This document shows, one piece after another, positions 15,955 to 25,555 of a DNA stretch of 64,000 nt (positions are counted from its first letter, which is position 1; the number at the start of each line of letters is the position of its first letter). The notes below the pieces were generated by a model, which was not told the origin of the DNA, did no database searches, and was given only the letters and a program-made list of their open reading frames with translations. A program made the translations under genes and the position numbers. The stretch is from Rubritalea marina DSM 17716 (GTDB lineage: Bacteria > Verrucomicrobiota > Verrucomicrobiia > Verrucomicrobiales > Akkermansiaceae): the NCBI RefSeq assembly GCF_000378105.1, contig NZ_KB899250.1, forward strand, positions 124,001-188,000, read 5' to 3'.

Positions 15955-17542
15955 CGCGGGCTATATCCACAGCCACTAGGCAAACGTCATCGCCAAATTC
16001 GTCAGTGCCACCATGCGCACTGGCGACAGTGAGCACTTTGTCGATCGTGAGACCGCCGGCTCGGCATGGGCTTCCAGCCAAGGCGTTCACGAGCCCCTCA
16101 ACCCCCAGCTCTTCTCCTGCCGCATTCTCTACTTCATAAATACCATCGGTGTAGAGCAGTATCTGCTCTAGCTCTTCCAGAGCCACCACACAAGATCGAT
16201 ACGGAGCATCTTCGATCATCCCGAGGGCTGGACCGCGCATCGGGGAATCAGGTTCCAGCACACTCACTTTCCCTGCATTACTAACGAGTGGCATCGGATG
16301 GCCAGCCGAACTCATCTGCATATCTCCCTTTTCCAGATCCAAAACCATATAACAAGCCGTCGCAAACATCTGAATACCAGCGTGCCCAAAGATATCTACC
16401 AATCGCTCATTGAGGATGCTTAAAAACTTCTCGGGAGCTGAGGCCATGGCCTCGCCCTTCTCGATCATTCCACGAATCAGCGCCACCGTGAGAGCAGCTT
16501 TCACTCCGTGCCCCATCACATCACAAATCAAAACACCAGCCTTGCTTGAGCTGATTGGAAAGACTTCATAGAAGTCTCCAGCCATCTCGCTGTCGGGCTT
16601 GTAAAACGGGGTGAATTGTGCGCGCCATTCCGTCGCAAAATCTCCGCGTGGGAATGAGGCTGGGCTGGCATCTAGCGCCGCTTGCTGGACTTGCTTCGCC
16701 AGCTCTAGCTCATCGTAATACCTGGTATTCATATCCTGCAACTTTGCCGTCGCTTGGGTAAGCCGCTGCTGCACTTGTACCATTTCTGTGACGTCACTGG
16801 TGACGCCAAAGGTTCCAAGTACTTTGCCATCCGAGTCAAACCAAGGAATCTTGTATGACACCCCCCAGGTATCCGCGTCGCCATTCCAAAGTTCACGAAT
16901 CAACTTCGGCTTACTCACGCGGTCATTGCGCATCACTGCCAGCTCTTCATCACGTGAAAAGTCAGCGTGCTTCTTATTGAAAAAGTCGTGATCTGACTTA
17001 CCGAGAATTTGCTGCACGCGGCTCAGGCCCATCTTCTCAGCAGTCGCTTGGTTGGCCATGACAAAGCGTGACTCAAGATCCTTAAAATAAAGGTTGTGTG
17101 GGATATTCTCGATCAATTGGTGGAGTAGGAAACGTTCATCATCAAGTTTGATTTCCGTTTCCTTACGCCGAGAAATATCGATCATCGATCCCGCCAAAAA
17201 CTCCAAGTTGCCGTCACCCCCGAGGATCGCAGAAGCTCGAATTCGCAACCAAGTGACGCCACCATCCATCCGCTTCACTCTGCCCTCAACCGCCATCAAT
17301 GGATGGTTGTATGGATCCTCTAGCACCAACTGGATCGCGGCCCTCACACGCCGTAGATCCTCAAAGTGAAAGTGCCGCTCAGGATCGAGAAAAATATTGT
17401 CATAGCCATCACCTTTAGCACCCAGAAAACTCAGACTACGTGCCGAATACAGGATCTCACCATCCTTGACGCACCATTGCCAGAGTCCCTCATTCGAGGC
17501 TCTCAAAGCCAAATCAATCCGTTCTAGTTGCTTCTCATCCAT
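15923..17542 (-). CDS. PAS-PAS-SpoIIE PP2C-type phosphatase
   Basis: The product has 539 residues. PAS 1 covers about residues 5-125 and PAS 2 about 135-255, each with the downstream PAC strand (GSMIDISRRK; GTFGVTSDVTEM). A short coiled coil (about 255-290) leads into a SpoIIE/RsbU phosphatase domain, about 300-530. Its metal motifs are present: MAGDFYEV, ICDVMGHGVKAA and LLYTDGIYE. No membrane helices, so cytosolic. Such proteins dephosphorylate anti-sigma-factor antagonists in partner-switching systems. It is followed 10 bases upstream by a paralogue of the same layout. No anti-sigma partner lies nearby. Confidence 0.85.
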   Translation of the reverse strand: MDEKQLERIDLALRASNEGLWQWCVKDGEILYSARSLSFLGAKGDGYDNIFLDPERHFHFEDLRRVRAAIQLVLEDPYNHPLMAVEGRVKRMDGGVTWLRIRASAILGGDGNLEFLAGSMIDISRRKETEIKLDDERFLLHQLIENIPHNLYFKDLESRFVMANQATAEKMGLSRVQQILGKSDHDFFNKKHADFSRDEELAVMRNDRVSKPKLIRELWNGDADTWGVSYKIPWFDSDGKVLGTFGVTSDVTEMVQVQQRLTQATAKLQDMNTRYYDELELAKQVQQAALDASPASFPRGDFATEWRAQFTPFYKPDSEMAGDFYEVFPISSSKAGVLICDVMGHGVKAALTVALIRGMIEKGEAMASAPEKFLSILNERLVDIFGHAGIQMFATACYMVLDLEKGDMQMSSAGHPMPLVSNAGKVSVLEPDSPMRGPALGMIEDAPYRSCVVALEELEQILLYTDGIYEVENAAGEELGVEGLVNALAGSPCRAGGLTIDKVLTVASAHGGTDEFGDDVCLVAVDIARASLGTRPASR

Positions 17543-17552
17543 GGCATCGTTC

Positions 17553-19139
17553 TCAATCTGCAGACCTCACAGAGATCAAACACACATCATCTTCAAAATC
17601 ATCTTGCTCGGTCCACTGGCAGATCGCCTGAGCAAGCTCGCGACAAGGACGCTCCGCATCCGCAGCCTGCATCGCCAACGCAGCCAAGCGAGCCAAACCC
17701 AGAGACTCACCCTGAGGGTTCTTACTATTGCGTGCACCATCCGTGCTAAACAGAAACATCCCAGCCTCAGAGAGAGCAATGCTATGGCTTTTAAACAAGG
17801 CGTCACGGTCCACGCCTAGCTCCATCGACGGCTCAAAGTCACCCTCGCTCAGCTCGAGAACCGCATCACACTCAGGGGTGAATACCAAGGGCTCCATATC
17901 ACCCGCCACCGCCACAGTAGCAATGGCCGTATTAAAATCCATCACCGTGTAACAAGCTGCCGTTGGCAACTTGCCCATTGTCTCGCCTAGTAGGTTAATC
18001 ATCCCCGCATTGAGACTGTGCAAAAAAAGCGTTGGTTCATCAGCTACCTTCATCGCTTTCTCAATCAAGCCCCGAATCATCGAAACGATGAAGGCTGATC
18101 GCACGCCAATCCCAGACACATCGCAGATAAAGACACCTAGCTTTCCATCTGATAGAGGTAGGAGGTCATAGTAATCCCCAGCCAGCTCCAGGGCTGATTG
18201 GTAGCTCGAGTCGATCCTAGCGTGCTGGCTGAGGCAATCCACACGTTCCTGCCAGTACCCATCATTCACGGGCAAAATTGCCTGCTGAAGCTCGCGCGCC
18301 ATCGCCAATTCTTCGCGGTATGATTGCACCTTACTCTGCAGGTCAATGGCCACGTTCTCCAGCTTGCTCTGAAGCAAGCGTAAGCGAGTCACATCAGTCG
18401 CAGCACCAAAGGTCCCAATGACCTCGCCATCACGATCAAGCCAAGGATACTTCACCTCCTTGACGAAGGAATCTGGCTTATTCTTCCAGTGCTCGTGGCG
18501 AATTTTTTCAGGAATCGGCTCACCACTTTCAATCACACGTAGTTCATCGCGATGGATGCTAGCTGCCGTCTCTGCGGAATAAAATTGCGCGTCGGTATGC
18601 CCCACGACATCTTCCATGCTCGAACAGCCCAGCCACTCCACCATCTTGTCATTGACGATGCGATAACGTGAGTAACGATCCTTAAAGTACATCAAAACCG
18701 GCACGTTATTGACCACCATTTCTAACATCGAACGCTCGCGCTTCAAGGATTGTTCGTGATTGCAGCGCTCTGAGATATCAATCATCGTGCCCACCAAGCG
18801 CTGCACCCTTCCGAGCTCACGCACAATGACCGCACGAATGCGTAACCAACAGACACTCGCATCAATTCGCATGGCTCGGCAGTCGATTGCAAAACATTCG
18901 GCCGTTGGATCATCGAGCGCCTGCTGCAAGGTCCTCCGGAAACTCACCAAGTCTTTAGGGTGAATCACTCCATCTGGCTTACGGAAAAAGTTCTCCAAGT
19001 CCGAACCTGGGATTCGCCCCAAAAAGGTGTGGATGCTGGTGCTGAAATAAATTGAATCAGACGCGAGTGACCAGTCCCAAATCCCTTCATTTGAGGCATC
19101 TAATATGGCGTCGATATTTTGCTGGAACTTAGGATCCAT
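17553..19139 (-). CDS. PAS-PAS-SpoIIE PP2C-type phosphatase, paralogue
   Basis: The product has 528 residues with the same layout as its downstream neighbour: PAS 1 (NIDAILDASNEGIWDWSLA), PAS 2 (NVPVLMYFKDRYSRYRIVND), linker coiled coil and SpoIIE domain. The phosphatase motifs are altered. The neighbour's CDVMGHG reads CDVSGIG here, and TDGIYE reads TDGARN. The first metal motif LAGDYYDL is intact. It may be less active or regulatory. Ten bases separate it from the next gene, so the pair is almost surely co-transcribed and arose by tandem duplication. Confidence 0.82.
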   Translation of the reverse strand: MDPKFQQNIDAILDASNEGIWDWSLASDSIYFSTSIHTFLGRIPGSDLENFFRKPDGVIHPKDLVSFRRTLQQALDDPTAECFAIDCRAMRIDASVCWLRIRAVIVRELGRVQRLVGTMIDISERCNHEQSLKRERSMLEMVVNNVPVLMYFKDRYSRYRIVNDKMVEWLGCSSMEDVVGHTDAQFYSAETAASIHRDELRVIESGEPIPEKIRHEHWKNKPDSFVKEVKYPWLDRDGEVIGTFGAATDVTRLRLLQSKLENVAIDLQSKVQSYREELAMARELQQAILPVNDGYWQERVDCLSQHARIDSSYQSALELAGDYYDLLPLSDGKLGVFICDVSGIGVRSAFIVSMIRGLIEKAMKVADEPTLFLHSLNAGMINLLGETMGKLPTAACYTVMDFNTAIATVAVAGDMEPLVFTPECDAVLELSEGDFEPSMELGVDRDALFKSHSIALSEAGMFLFSTDGARNSKNPQGESLGLARLAALAMQAADAERPCRELAQAICQWTEQDDFEDDVCLISVRSAD

Positions 19140-19209
19140 CAGATTGATAGATTAGACACCAAATTGATAGAGAATGCAATTTGATTGGAAATCTATCCCA
19201 GTAAATCCG

Positions 19210-20019
19210 TCACTTTGCCTTATTCCACTCAGCATCCATTTGCTCCAGGCTGGCTCCTTCAAGCGTCTCTCCCCGCGCACGCAAACCAGTCTCTACCTTC
19301 TCAAACCGTTGCAGAAACTTACGATTGGTGCAATCGAGCGCGAGCTCTGGATTGATCTTAAGTTTACGAGCCACATTGATGAGTGAGAAAAAAACATCTC
19401 CTAGCTCAGCCTCTATATCTTTAAGGTTTCTGGTATTTTCTTCCTGATCTAGCAGCTCCTCTAACTCGGCCACCTCTTCATGCACCTTATCCATCGTCGA
19501 CTTCAGGTCGGGCCAGTCAAAGCCCACTTTAGCCGCCTTTTTTTGTAACTTCAGTGCTTTGAGTATCGCCGGCAACCCATCACCTACGCCAGCGAGATAA
19601 GACTTCTCTTCGATCCCCTTTTCCTGGCGCTTGATCTCATCCCACTGAGTCAGTACGGCATCGGCATCCTGCGCGTCGCTCGATGCGTAAACATGGGGGT
19701 GCCGTCGTATGAGTTTCTCCGAAATTTCTTGAGCCACGTCATCAAAAGTAAACTGCCCGGACTCCTCAGCAATTTCGCTGTGAAATACGACTTGGAGTAA
19801 TAGATCCCCGAGTTCCTCGCGCATGTGCTCGAGGTCACCACGCTGGATCGTATCCACCGTTTCGTATGCTTCTTCTATCAAATGCGGCAGCAGGCTTTGA
19901 TGGGTTTGTTCAGCATCCCACGGGCACCCACCCGGAGCACGCAGACGGTGCATGATAGCGCGTAGGCGTTCTACTTGTCGTGCTGGCTCAGAGCACTCAA
20001 CCATTTCTTGATCATTCAT
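19210..20019 (-). CDS. mazG: Nucleoside triphosphate pyrophosphohydrolase MazG
   Basis: About 269 residues from ATG 20019 (MNDQEMVECSEPARQ). The open frame extends further upstream but would overlap the rhomboid gene fully, so I reject that start. Two MazG domains are visible. The first carries GGCPWDAEQTHQSL, EEAYETVDTI and REELGDLLLQVVFH; the second carries HEEVAELEELL and EAELGDVFFSLINVA. The E-x-x-E and E-x-x-D metal motifs are intact. The enzyme hydrolyses NTPs to NMP and PPi for house-cleaning or stress control. Its ATG overlaps the rhomboid stop (ATGAATGA), so the two are translationally coupled. Confidence 0.92.
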   Translation of the reverse strand: MNDQEMVECSEPARQVERLRAIMHRLRAPGGCPWDAEQTHQSLLPHLIEEAYETVDTIQRGDLEHMREELGDLLLQVVFHSEIAEESGQFTFDDVAQEISEKLIRRHPHVYASSDAQDADAVLTQWDEIKRQEKGIEEKSYLAGVGDGLPAILKALKLQKKAAKVGFDWPDLKSTMDKVHEEVAELEELLDQEENTRNLKDIEAELGDVFFSLINVARKLKINPELALDCTNRKFLQRFEKVETGLRARGETLEGASLEQMDAEWNKAK

Positions 20020-20866
20020 TGTTCTTTTGGGAAACATCGAGAAGCTTTTTACGTTCAAGCTCGGTGAGAGAATGAATCCCCTCTGCTGAAACCTTATCGA
20101 GAATGCGGTCGATCTCAGAGGCATCTTCACGCATCGAACTCCGAGCTTTGATCTTTGGTTCGTAGCGACGCGTTGCTTTCTTCTTGCGCTGAGGCATCCG
20201 CATGGAAGCTCCACTTCCTATGCGCTCCGCCCAGTCCAACAAGCCAGGCTTACGCATCAAGATGAAACCTAGCAAGGCCCCACCAAGGTGCCCTGCCTCG
20301 CCACCCGCATTGTTACCATTGATCATCACCGTGAAGACACCAAAGCCAAGAATGATCATGCCAAAAGTCTTCAACTTCATCGGAATCGGCGGGAATAACA
20401 ACATCACTCGCATGTCCGGAGCCACCACAATCAAAGCCACTAAGATTCCAAAAATCCCAGCCGAAGCCCCCACTAAGACACCAGTTTCTAGCCACCCAAC
20501 AATCACCAAAAATGAATAGAACAAAGCCCCAGCAACACCACATAACAAGTAGTAGGCAAGGAACCTGCGCGAGCCCATGATCTGCTCCACCGTTGCCCCA
20601 AACATGTAGATCGCAAACATATTGAAAAATAAATGAAACAAATCACCATGCAAAAATTGAAATCCTATCAAACGCCAGACCTGCCAATCGTAAAATACAG
20701 AAGGCACAGTGAAGGCCAAATACGGAGCCAAACGTCCTAGTCGATCATGCCCAGCACCAGCCACGTCCAGCATGAAGAACAGGATATTGAGGATCAATAG
20801 GTACTTGGTAACCGGAGCGCCTTGAAACTTGCTGGCTATCTGATTGCTCATACTTGCTTGATTCAT
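20012..20866 (-). CDS. Rhomboid-family intramembrane serine protease
   Basis: The product has 284 residues with about six membrane helices. The catalytic serine lies in GASAGIFG, and the partner histidine is in AGHLGGALLG. An Asn-rich helix-2 region (HLFFNMFAIYMFGATVEQ) matches the oxyanion element. A hydrophilic tail of about 75 residues, rich in Lys and Arg, follows the last helix (PQRKKKATRRYEPK). Rhomboids cut membrane-anchored proteins within the bilayer; the substrate is unknown. It is the first gene of a pair with mazG. Confidence 0.9.
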   Translation of the reverse strand: MNQASMSNQIASKFQGAPVTKYLLILNILFFMLDVAGAGHDRLGRLAPYLAFTVPSVFYDWQVWRLIGFQFLHGDLFHLFFNMFAIYMFGATVEQIMGSRRFLAYYLLCGVAGALFYSFLVIVGWLETGVLVGASAGIFGILVALIVVAPDMRVMLLFPPIPMKLKTFGMIILGFGVFTVMINGNNAGGEAGHLGGALLGFILMRKPGLLDWAERIGSGASMRMPQRKKKATRRYEPKIKARSSMREDASEIDRILDKVSAEGIHSLTELERKKLLDVSQKNNE

Positions 20867-20996
20867 CTAGCAGCAACGGTACGTCCAGATACCAATTCCT
20901 GCAAATGAAATCACCAGCAAGCTTTCCTGCTCACCGCAATTCCTCAAATAACAATTTTGCATTGAAGATTTCATCTATCAACCACACATTGCCTCT

Positions 20997-22337
20997 ATGC
21001 CGAAGCTGCTGCGCAGAGCCCTACCGCCTATTTTACTTCTTCTTTTTGGAGCGGCAGCCTCATATTATCTGTGCCCGATTGAGCAAGCTGCGGTGAATCA
21101 GCAGGTGATCGGCTACCCGAACTCCGTGATTCCAGCCTACGAGCTGCGCCCATGGCTATTGGCAGCCATGTTGTTCATGCCCTTCCTCACCTCGATCTAC
21201 TACAACTGCTGTGGACTTCTCGATCGCTACACGCTGCGGATTTTCCTCAATTCCTTCGGCATTTGCTTTGGCGCCCTCTTCATCTTGATCATGCTCGAAG
21301 ACGTGCAGGACAACCTACCCGACTTCATGGAGAACGACGAAGCGCTGCGACTGATGGGCGAATATTACCTCATCAAACTCCCTGCACTGATTTCCTTTAT
21401 CCTGCCATACACTTTGATGCTCGGATTGCTCTGGGCTCTGGGGAAAATGTCCAAAGCACAAGAAATTGTCTCCATGGTGCAGACTGGCCGCAGTGTCACG
21501 CGCATCGTCACCCCATTGATTTCATTTGGTTTCATCTGCACCCTTCTTTGCCTGATCTTCAATTATCATTGGGCTCCCTACGCTGATAGCCAAGAAAGCC
21601 GCTTGCTCGAAGAAGCCAAAGGGATCGCCGCCAGTGAAGCCCGTCACGTGGCCTTTCAAAATGACGACGACACACGCCATTGGTACGTAGGAGCCTTTCC
21701 CGCTGATGACCAACACGGCAAGCCGCTAAAGTCCGTCAACGTCGCCGAACTGAAAGATGGGGAAATACAATCGCGCATCATCAGTGACAGTGCTGTCTGG
21801 GATCAAGAAACTGCTATCTGGACCTTTGAAGCCCCACTCGTTTTCGACTTAAGCTCCAAAGACATCACTGCCACAAAGTATGATGATAATCTCACATTCG
21901 ATTGGGTAGAAACACCCTTCCAAATCATCAACCCCGGCTTGAAGCCCCACTTTCTGGGCATCCCTGAGCTCACCAGTTGGCTTAGCAACCACCGCGACCA
22001 CCCGCTTTCTGACAAGCGCTCCTATCTAACTCACTGGCATTACCGTCTGGCCCAACCCTTCATCTGCATGATCACCATCTTGCTCGCAGCGCCACTCGGA
22101 GTCGTCTTCAGCAGACGCGGTGTCGGCGGCGGCATCGCCGTAGCCATCTTCCTCTGTGCTGGAATGATCTTCTGCTCCACCGTGTTTCCGACGCTAGGCG
22201 AGTCTGGCTACCTCAGCCCCATCGCCGCTGCTTGGGCTACCAATGTCCTATTCACCGTCGTTGCGATGATCCTATTCAAGCGCAGAACCAGTGGTCAGCC
22301 GATCTACCAAACAGTGAAAAACTTTTTCACGCCATAG
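20997..22337 (+). CDS. LptF/LptG-family permease
   Basis: The product has 446 residues. The canonical start of the family (LLDRYTLRIFLNSFGI) appears only at about residue 75. It is preceded by two extra hydrophobic helices, which is unusual. Six family helices flank a periplasmic jellyroll-like domain (about residues 200-330, e.g. DSAVWDQETAIWTFEAPL). Such permeases move lipopolysaccharide from the inner membrane with LptB. The presence of an LpxL-like gene at 24641 fits a Gram-negative outer membrane. I cannot say whether this is LptF or LptG. Confidence 0.85.
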   Translation: MPKLLRRALPPILLLLFGAAASYYLCPIEQAAVNQQVIGYPNSVIPAYELRPWLLAAMLFMPFLTSIYYNCCGLLDRYTLRIFLNSFGICFGALFILIMLEDVQDNLPDFMENDEALRLMGEYYLIKLPALISFILPYTLMLGLLWALGKMSKAQEIVSMVQTGRSVTRIVTPLISFGFICTLLCLIFNYHWAPYADSQESRLLEEAKGIAASEARHVAFQNDDDTRHWYVGAFPADDQHGKPLKSVNVAELKDGEIQSRIISDSAVWDQETAIWTFEAPLVFDLSSKDITATKYDDNLTFDWVETPFQIINPGLKPHFLGIPELTSWLSNHRDHPLSDKRSYLTHWHYRLAQPFICMITILLAAPLGVVFSRRGVGGGIAVAIFLCAGMIFCSTVFPTLGESGYLSPIAAAWATNVLFTVVAMILFKRRTSGQPIYQTVKNFFTP

Positions 22338-22372
22338 GCTCTCAACCCTGGTAGCTCAGGATGCCGTGCGCG

Positions 22373-22404
22373 AAAAAACCGCTGACCCGTCATGGCCAGC
22401 GGCT
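22373..22404 (-). terminator. Terminator for the minus-strand regulator/carbonic anhydrase pair
   Basis: On the minus strand CCGCTGgCC pairs with GGgtCAGCGG and is followed by six T. It lies between two convergent genes. Confidence 0.7.
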
Positions 22405-22436
22405 TAAAACATGGTTCTATCCCACAAGCTGGATCT

Positions 22437-22730
22437 CTATCCTAGTAATTGCAGTAGCTCACCGACCTTGTGCTTGCTCTCCATCGGATGCTTGAGGTGC
22501 ACGTTGTGATCAATCGTGTAGGTGTTTCGACGCCCCACTTTTTCACTGTTGATCACCTCGATCTCAGCGAGTTCCGCGAGAATCTTCTGAACAGCACGCT
22601 CGGTGATCCCCACTTGATCTGCTATATCACGGATCCTCGAATCCGGGTTCTTATGCAGCACCAACAACACATGAAAATGGTTGGTTAAAAAAGTCCAATG
22701 GGACGATAAATTCGAACGTACTTCACTCAT
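22437..22730 (-). CDS. Small winged-helix transcriptional regulator
   Basis: About 97 residues from ATG 22730. A winged helix-turn-helix of MarR/ArsR type is visible: RIRDIADQVGITERAVQKILAELAEIEVI contains the recognition helix (GITERAVQKILAEL), and VGRRNTYTID forms the wing. There are no metal-binding cysteines. It lies 20 bases downstream of the carbonic anhydrase on the same strand and is probably its operon partner. The ligand is unknown. Confidence 0.75.
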   Translation of the reverse strand: MSEVRSNLSSHWTFLTNHFHVLLVLHKNPDSRIRDIADQVGITERAVQKILAELAEIEVINSEKVGRRNTYTIDHNVHLKHPMESKHKVGELLQLLG

Positions 22731-22750
22731 GATCAACGCTCCTGCTTAGC

Positions 22751-23350
22751 TTAGCTGAGAAGTTCGACTCTCTGCGACTCTAGATCATAGATTGCAGGTA
22801 CGAGCAGGACTTCACCTTTCTTGGCAAGATCAGCGATGCCAGGGCTACTCTTCTTGATCTCCTCGACCACATGCACTGCATTCTGCGCCGCCACGGCGTC
22901 AATGAATGCTGCAGAATCAAAGTCAGTACCTTCAGAGGCATCAGCCTTCGCTTGCTCAATCGCTGGCTGAATCTTGTCGAGCAACTGGGTCAAACTTCCA
23001 AGCTCCACGTGCGCACAAGCTCCCTTCACCGCACCGCACTTTGTATGACCGAGCACAATCACCAGCTTCACCTCATTGGCTATTAACGCAAATTCCAGAG
23101 AACCCACAATGTCATCATTCATCACATTGCCCGCCACGCGCGCCACAAACAAATCACCCACACCTTGGTTGAACACACGCTCCACTGGCACTCGTGAATC
23201 CAGACAGGAAACCACCACCGCTTTCGGAAACTGTGGACTCGCAGAATGCGTCTGATCCCGCTCCCTGTCATAGGCTACCACTTCCCCACTCGCGTAGGCT
23301 GCGTTTCCACGTACCAATTCATCCAAAATGTCTTTTGCTGTCGCACTCAT
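22751..23350 (-). CDS. Beta-class carbonic anhydrase
   Basis: About 199 residues from ATG 23350 (MSATAKDILDELVRGN). The Zn site is complete: SCLDSRVPVE gives Cys and Asp-Ser-Arg, and GHTKCGAVKGA gives His and Cys. It converts CO2 to bicarbonate, which carboxylases such as the AccA-containing enzyme consume. It is cytosolic, with no signal peptide at this start. The open frame extends 27 codons upstream, but that part is not family-like. Confidence 0.92.
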   Translation of the reverse strand: MSATAKDILDELVRGNAAYASGEVVAYDRERDQTHSASPQFPKAVVVSCLDSRVPVERVFNQGVGDLFVARVAGNVMNDDIVGSLEFALIANEVKLVIVLGHTKCGAVKGACAHVELGSLTQLLDKIQPAIEQAKADASEGTDFDSAAFIDAVAAQNAVHVVEEIKKSSPGIADLAKKGEVLLVPAIYDLESQRVELLS

Positions 23351-23522
23351 TCTCTTGTCGTTTTGTCTAGATACCTCGAGCTCAAGCACCATACCCAAGC
23401 ACTCAGTACACCTTGGAAATCGCAGCCTCATCGATACATGTCAATTTAAACATGAAATTAATTGCCTATTTCCTATCCAGGTCGACTTCCTGTTAAATCG
23501 CCACTTATCCTGGAAAAAGTAG

Positions 23523-23550
23523 AAGGGCCATCCGCAATTGGATGGCCCTT
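23523..23550 (-). terminator. Terminator after tRNA-Pro
   Basis: AAGGGCCATCC (23523-23533) and GGATGGCCCTT (23540-23550) are perfect complements. On the minus strand a CTACTTTTT tract follows. Confidence 0.8.
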
Positions 23551-23553
23551 TTA

Positions 23554-23633
<80 letters not shown>

Positions 23634-23833
23634 ATATGGAGTGGTTGCACCGGACATACCCCTTGGTTTCCTTGCGGAACCTTGAAGTAAACTTGGTCGC
23701 TTTCGCGGTGCGGGCGCAATCTGCACGAATCACTCAGCGATTGCAAGCTCTCTTTTGTTAAAAAAGATATTTTTTTAAGACTCTGAAATGGCGCACAAAT
23801 TCAAGCATCTTCTTGCTCGTTTACTATCAGTGA

Positions 23834-24547
23834 TTAGGCTCTTGAAAGAGGGCCAGCATCCGCTGATTGTGCGAGCATTCTCACCGCTTGCACCGAATCT
23901 TCTGAGCCATAAATCATGATCTGATCGCCTTCATAAATCATACAATCTTTGTCGGGGGCTCCACTAAATTGCCCGTCTGGACGGCTGATATTTAAAATCA
24001 CCACGCCAATGTCGGAGGGTCGCGATTCACGTAGGCTAAGGGATGCCCACGGGTGCCCATCGACGATGGTCAGCTCAGCCACTGAAAAGCCATCTTGCAC
24101 CTTGAGTAGCAATTCATAATCTTGGACATCGACGACGCCTGAATGCTTGAGGCTGCGCACAATGATCGAATCAATCGGTGCCTTAACGAGCTTGAGGTTT
24201 GCTAAAAATGCAACAGATAAGACGGCCACGATAATGATAAAGAGCTGCAGCCCATTGTTGATCGAACTATTATCCTCATGCATCAAGGTCGCAATCAAAG
24301 TGGCCAAGGCAGAGGTAATCCCAATATTCCCCGCCACAATCAAGTGCAACACGATGCGACGGCGCGCAGGGTGACGCATCACTAGCTCAGCTTCATTGGT
24401 GGTGTAGCCCACACCAAAGAATGCCGAGGCAGCCTGAAACTGCGCAGCCTGTGCAGAAACGCCAGTAAGTTGCAGCGCATTCGAGCCGATGCGTACCGCC
24501 AACAATGAAAGCAAAACGATGGTGAGAAGCACAGAGAGTGAAGCCAT
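23834..24547 (-). CDS. Membrane protein with TrkA-C (RCK C-terminal) domain
   Basis: About 237 residues from ATG 24547. Three hydrophobic helices lie within residues 1-120. The C-terminal 85 residues look like a TrkA-C domain (FSVAELTIVDGHPWASLSL, then YEGDQIMIYGSEDSVQAVRML). The N-terminal half resembles membrane proteins annotated with this domain rather than a full K+ channel; no selectivity-filter motif was seen. The role may be cation or ligand-gated transport. It is a single-gene unit. Confidence 0.7.
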   Translation of the reverse strand: MASLSVLLTIVLLSLLAVRIGSNALQLTGVSAQAAQFQAASAFFGVGYTTNEAELVMRHPARRRIVLHLIVAGNIGITSALATLIATLMHEDNSSINNGLQLFIIIVAVLSVAFLANLKLVKAPIDSIIVRSLKHSGVVDVQDYELLLKVQDGFSVAELTIVDGHPWASLSLRESRPSDIGVVILNISRPDGQFSGAPDKDCMIYEGDQIMIYGSEDSVQAVRMLAQSADAGPLSRA

Positions 24548-24640
24548 GATCAATACTTGCTAGATTATGCAGAACGAAGCAAGCGCTTCTTCTCTCCGAA
24601 GATCAAGCGCGTCATTGACAATGCTTCGATGTGAACGACA

Positions 24641-25543
24641 ATGCCCGAACTGTCATCTATGATACTCGACCGCCTCAAATCCATCCCAGTGATCGTTGCC
24701 ATTTCGCTCGTGAACATCTTGTTCCGTTACATGAAGGTCGAAACCACCTGGCTCATTGGCGACATCGTGGGCGCTATCGGCTACCGCATCATGCCAAAGC
24801 GCCGTGCAATCATCGACAACAACATGCGCATCGTCGCCAAGCAGCATCCTGAGGTAGTGCCATCTCCGGCCCTCAGTGAAGCCATCTTCCGCCGCAATGT
24901 TTCTCAGCTTGCCTGCACACTAAAAACATACGGCATGACGCCTGAGCAACTCAGCGAGCACATCACCATCCACATCTCCACAGAATACCAGCAAGCAATC
25001 CTCAACAACAGCGGAGCAGTACTCTGCCTAGCCCACATGGGTAACTGGGAGATTCTCACCAAAATCAGCTCTCTCCTCGACCCCGAACCTAAAAAATTCG
25101 GCGCAGTCTACCGCCCACTCGACAGCAAAGCAGCCGATCGCTACGTTGCTCAGCAACGCGAAGAGTACCATTGCCAGATGTTCCCGAAATCAACCTCACC
25201 CAGCAAACTGGCAAACTTCATCCGCAATGGCGGTATTCTTGGTGTTTTGGCCGATCAACGATCTGGTGGACCAAAGAATACACGTCCCTTTTTTGGCATC
25301 GATTCAGCCCGCAGCAAGCTCCCAGCAATACTCCACTTACGCACCCAAGCCCCACTGTTCAGCCTCAGCCTCAGCTCTCCTGAGCCAGGCCAATGGCTGG
25401 TAGAGATTCTCCCAGTCGACCTATCAAAATGCTCTGCTGAGCCGCAGCGTGATGAGGTCATTGATGCCATCACCGCATCCTACGAGAAGAGCTTTAGCAA
25501 GCATCTGCTCGATGTGTTCTGGCTCCATCGCTACTGGGCATAA
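24641..25543 (+). CDS. Lysophospholipid/lipid A acyltransferase (LpxL/HtrB family)
   Basis: The product has 300 residues. An N-terminal hydrophobic helix (VIVAISLVNILFRYM) anchors it to the inner membrane. The catalytic H-x4-E motif is AHMGNWEIL at about residue 132. GGILGVLADQRSGGPKNTRPFFG matches the second acyltransferase block (ADQ...F-F-G). The C-terminus DVFWLHRYWA parallels LpxL's W-x-H-R-R-W region. It likely adds a secondary acyl chain to lipid A. The start at 24641 precedes the helix directly. Confidence 0.88.
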   Translation: MPELSSMILDRLKSIPVIVAISLVNILFRYMKVETTWLIGDIVGAIGYRIMPKRRAIIDNNMRIVAKQHPEVVPSPALSEAIFRRNVSQLACTLKTYGMTPEQLSEHITIHISTEYQQAILNNSGAVLCLAHMGNWEILTKISSLLDPEPKKFGAVYRPLDSKAADRYVAQQREEYHCQMFPKSTSPSKLANFIRNGGILGVLADQRSGGPKNTRPFFGIDSARSKLPAILHLRTQAPLFSLSLSSPEPGQWLVEILPVDLSKCSAEPQRDEVIDAITASYEKSFSKHLLDVFWLHRYWA

Positions 25544-25555
25544 TCGACTGGGCAC

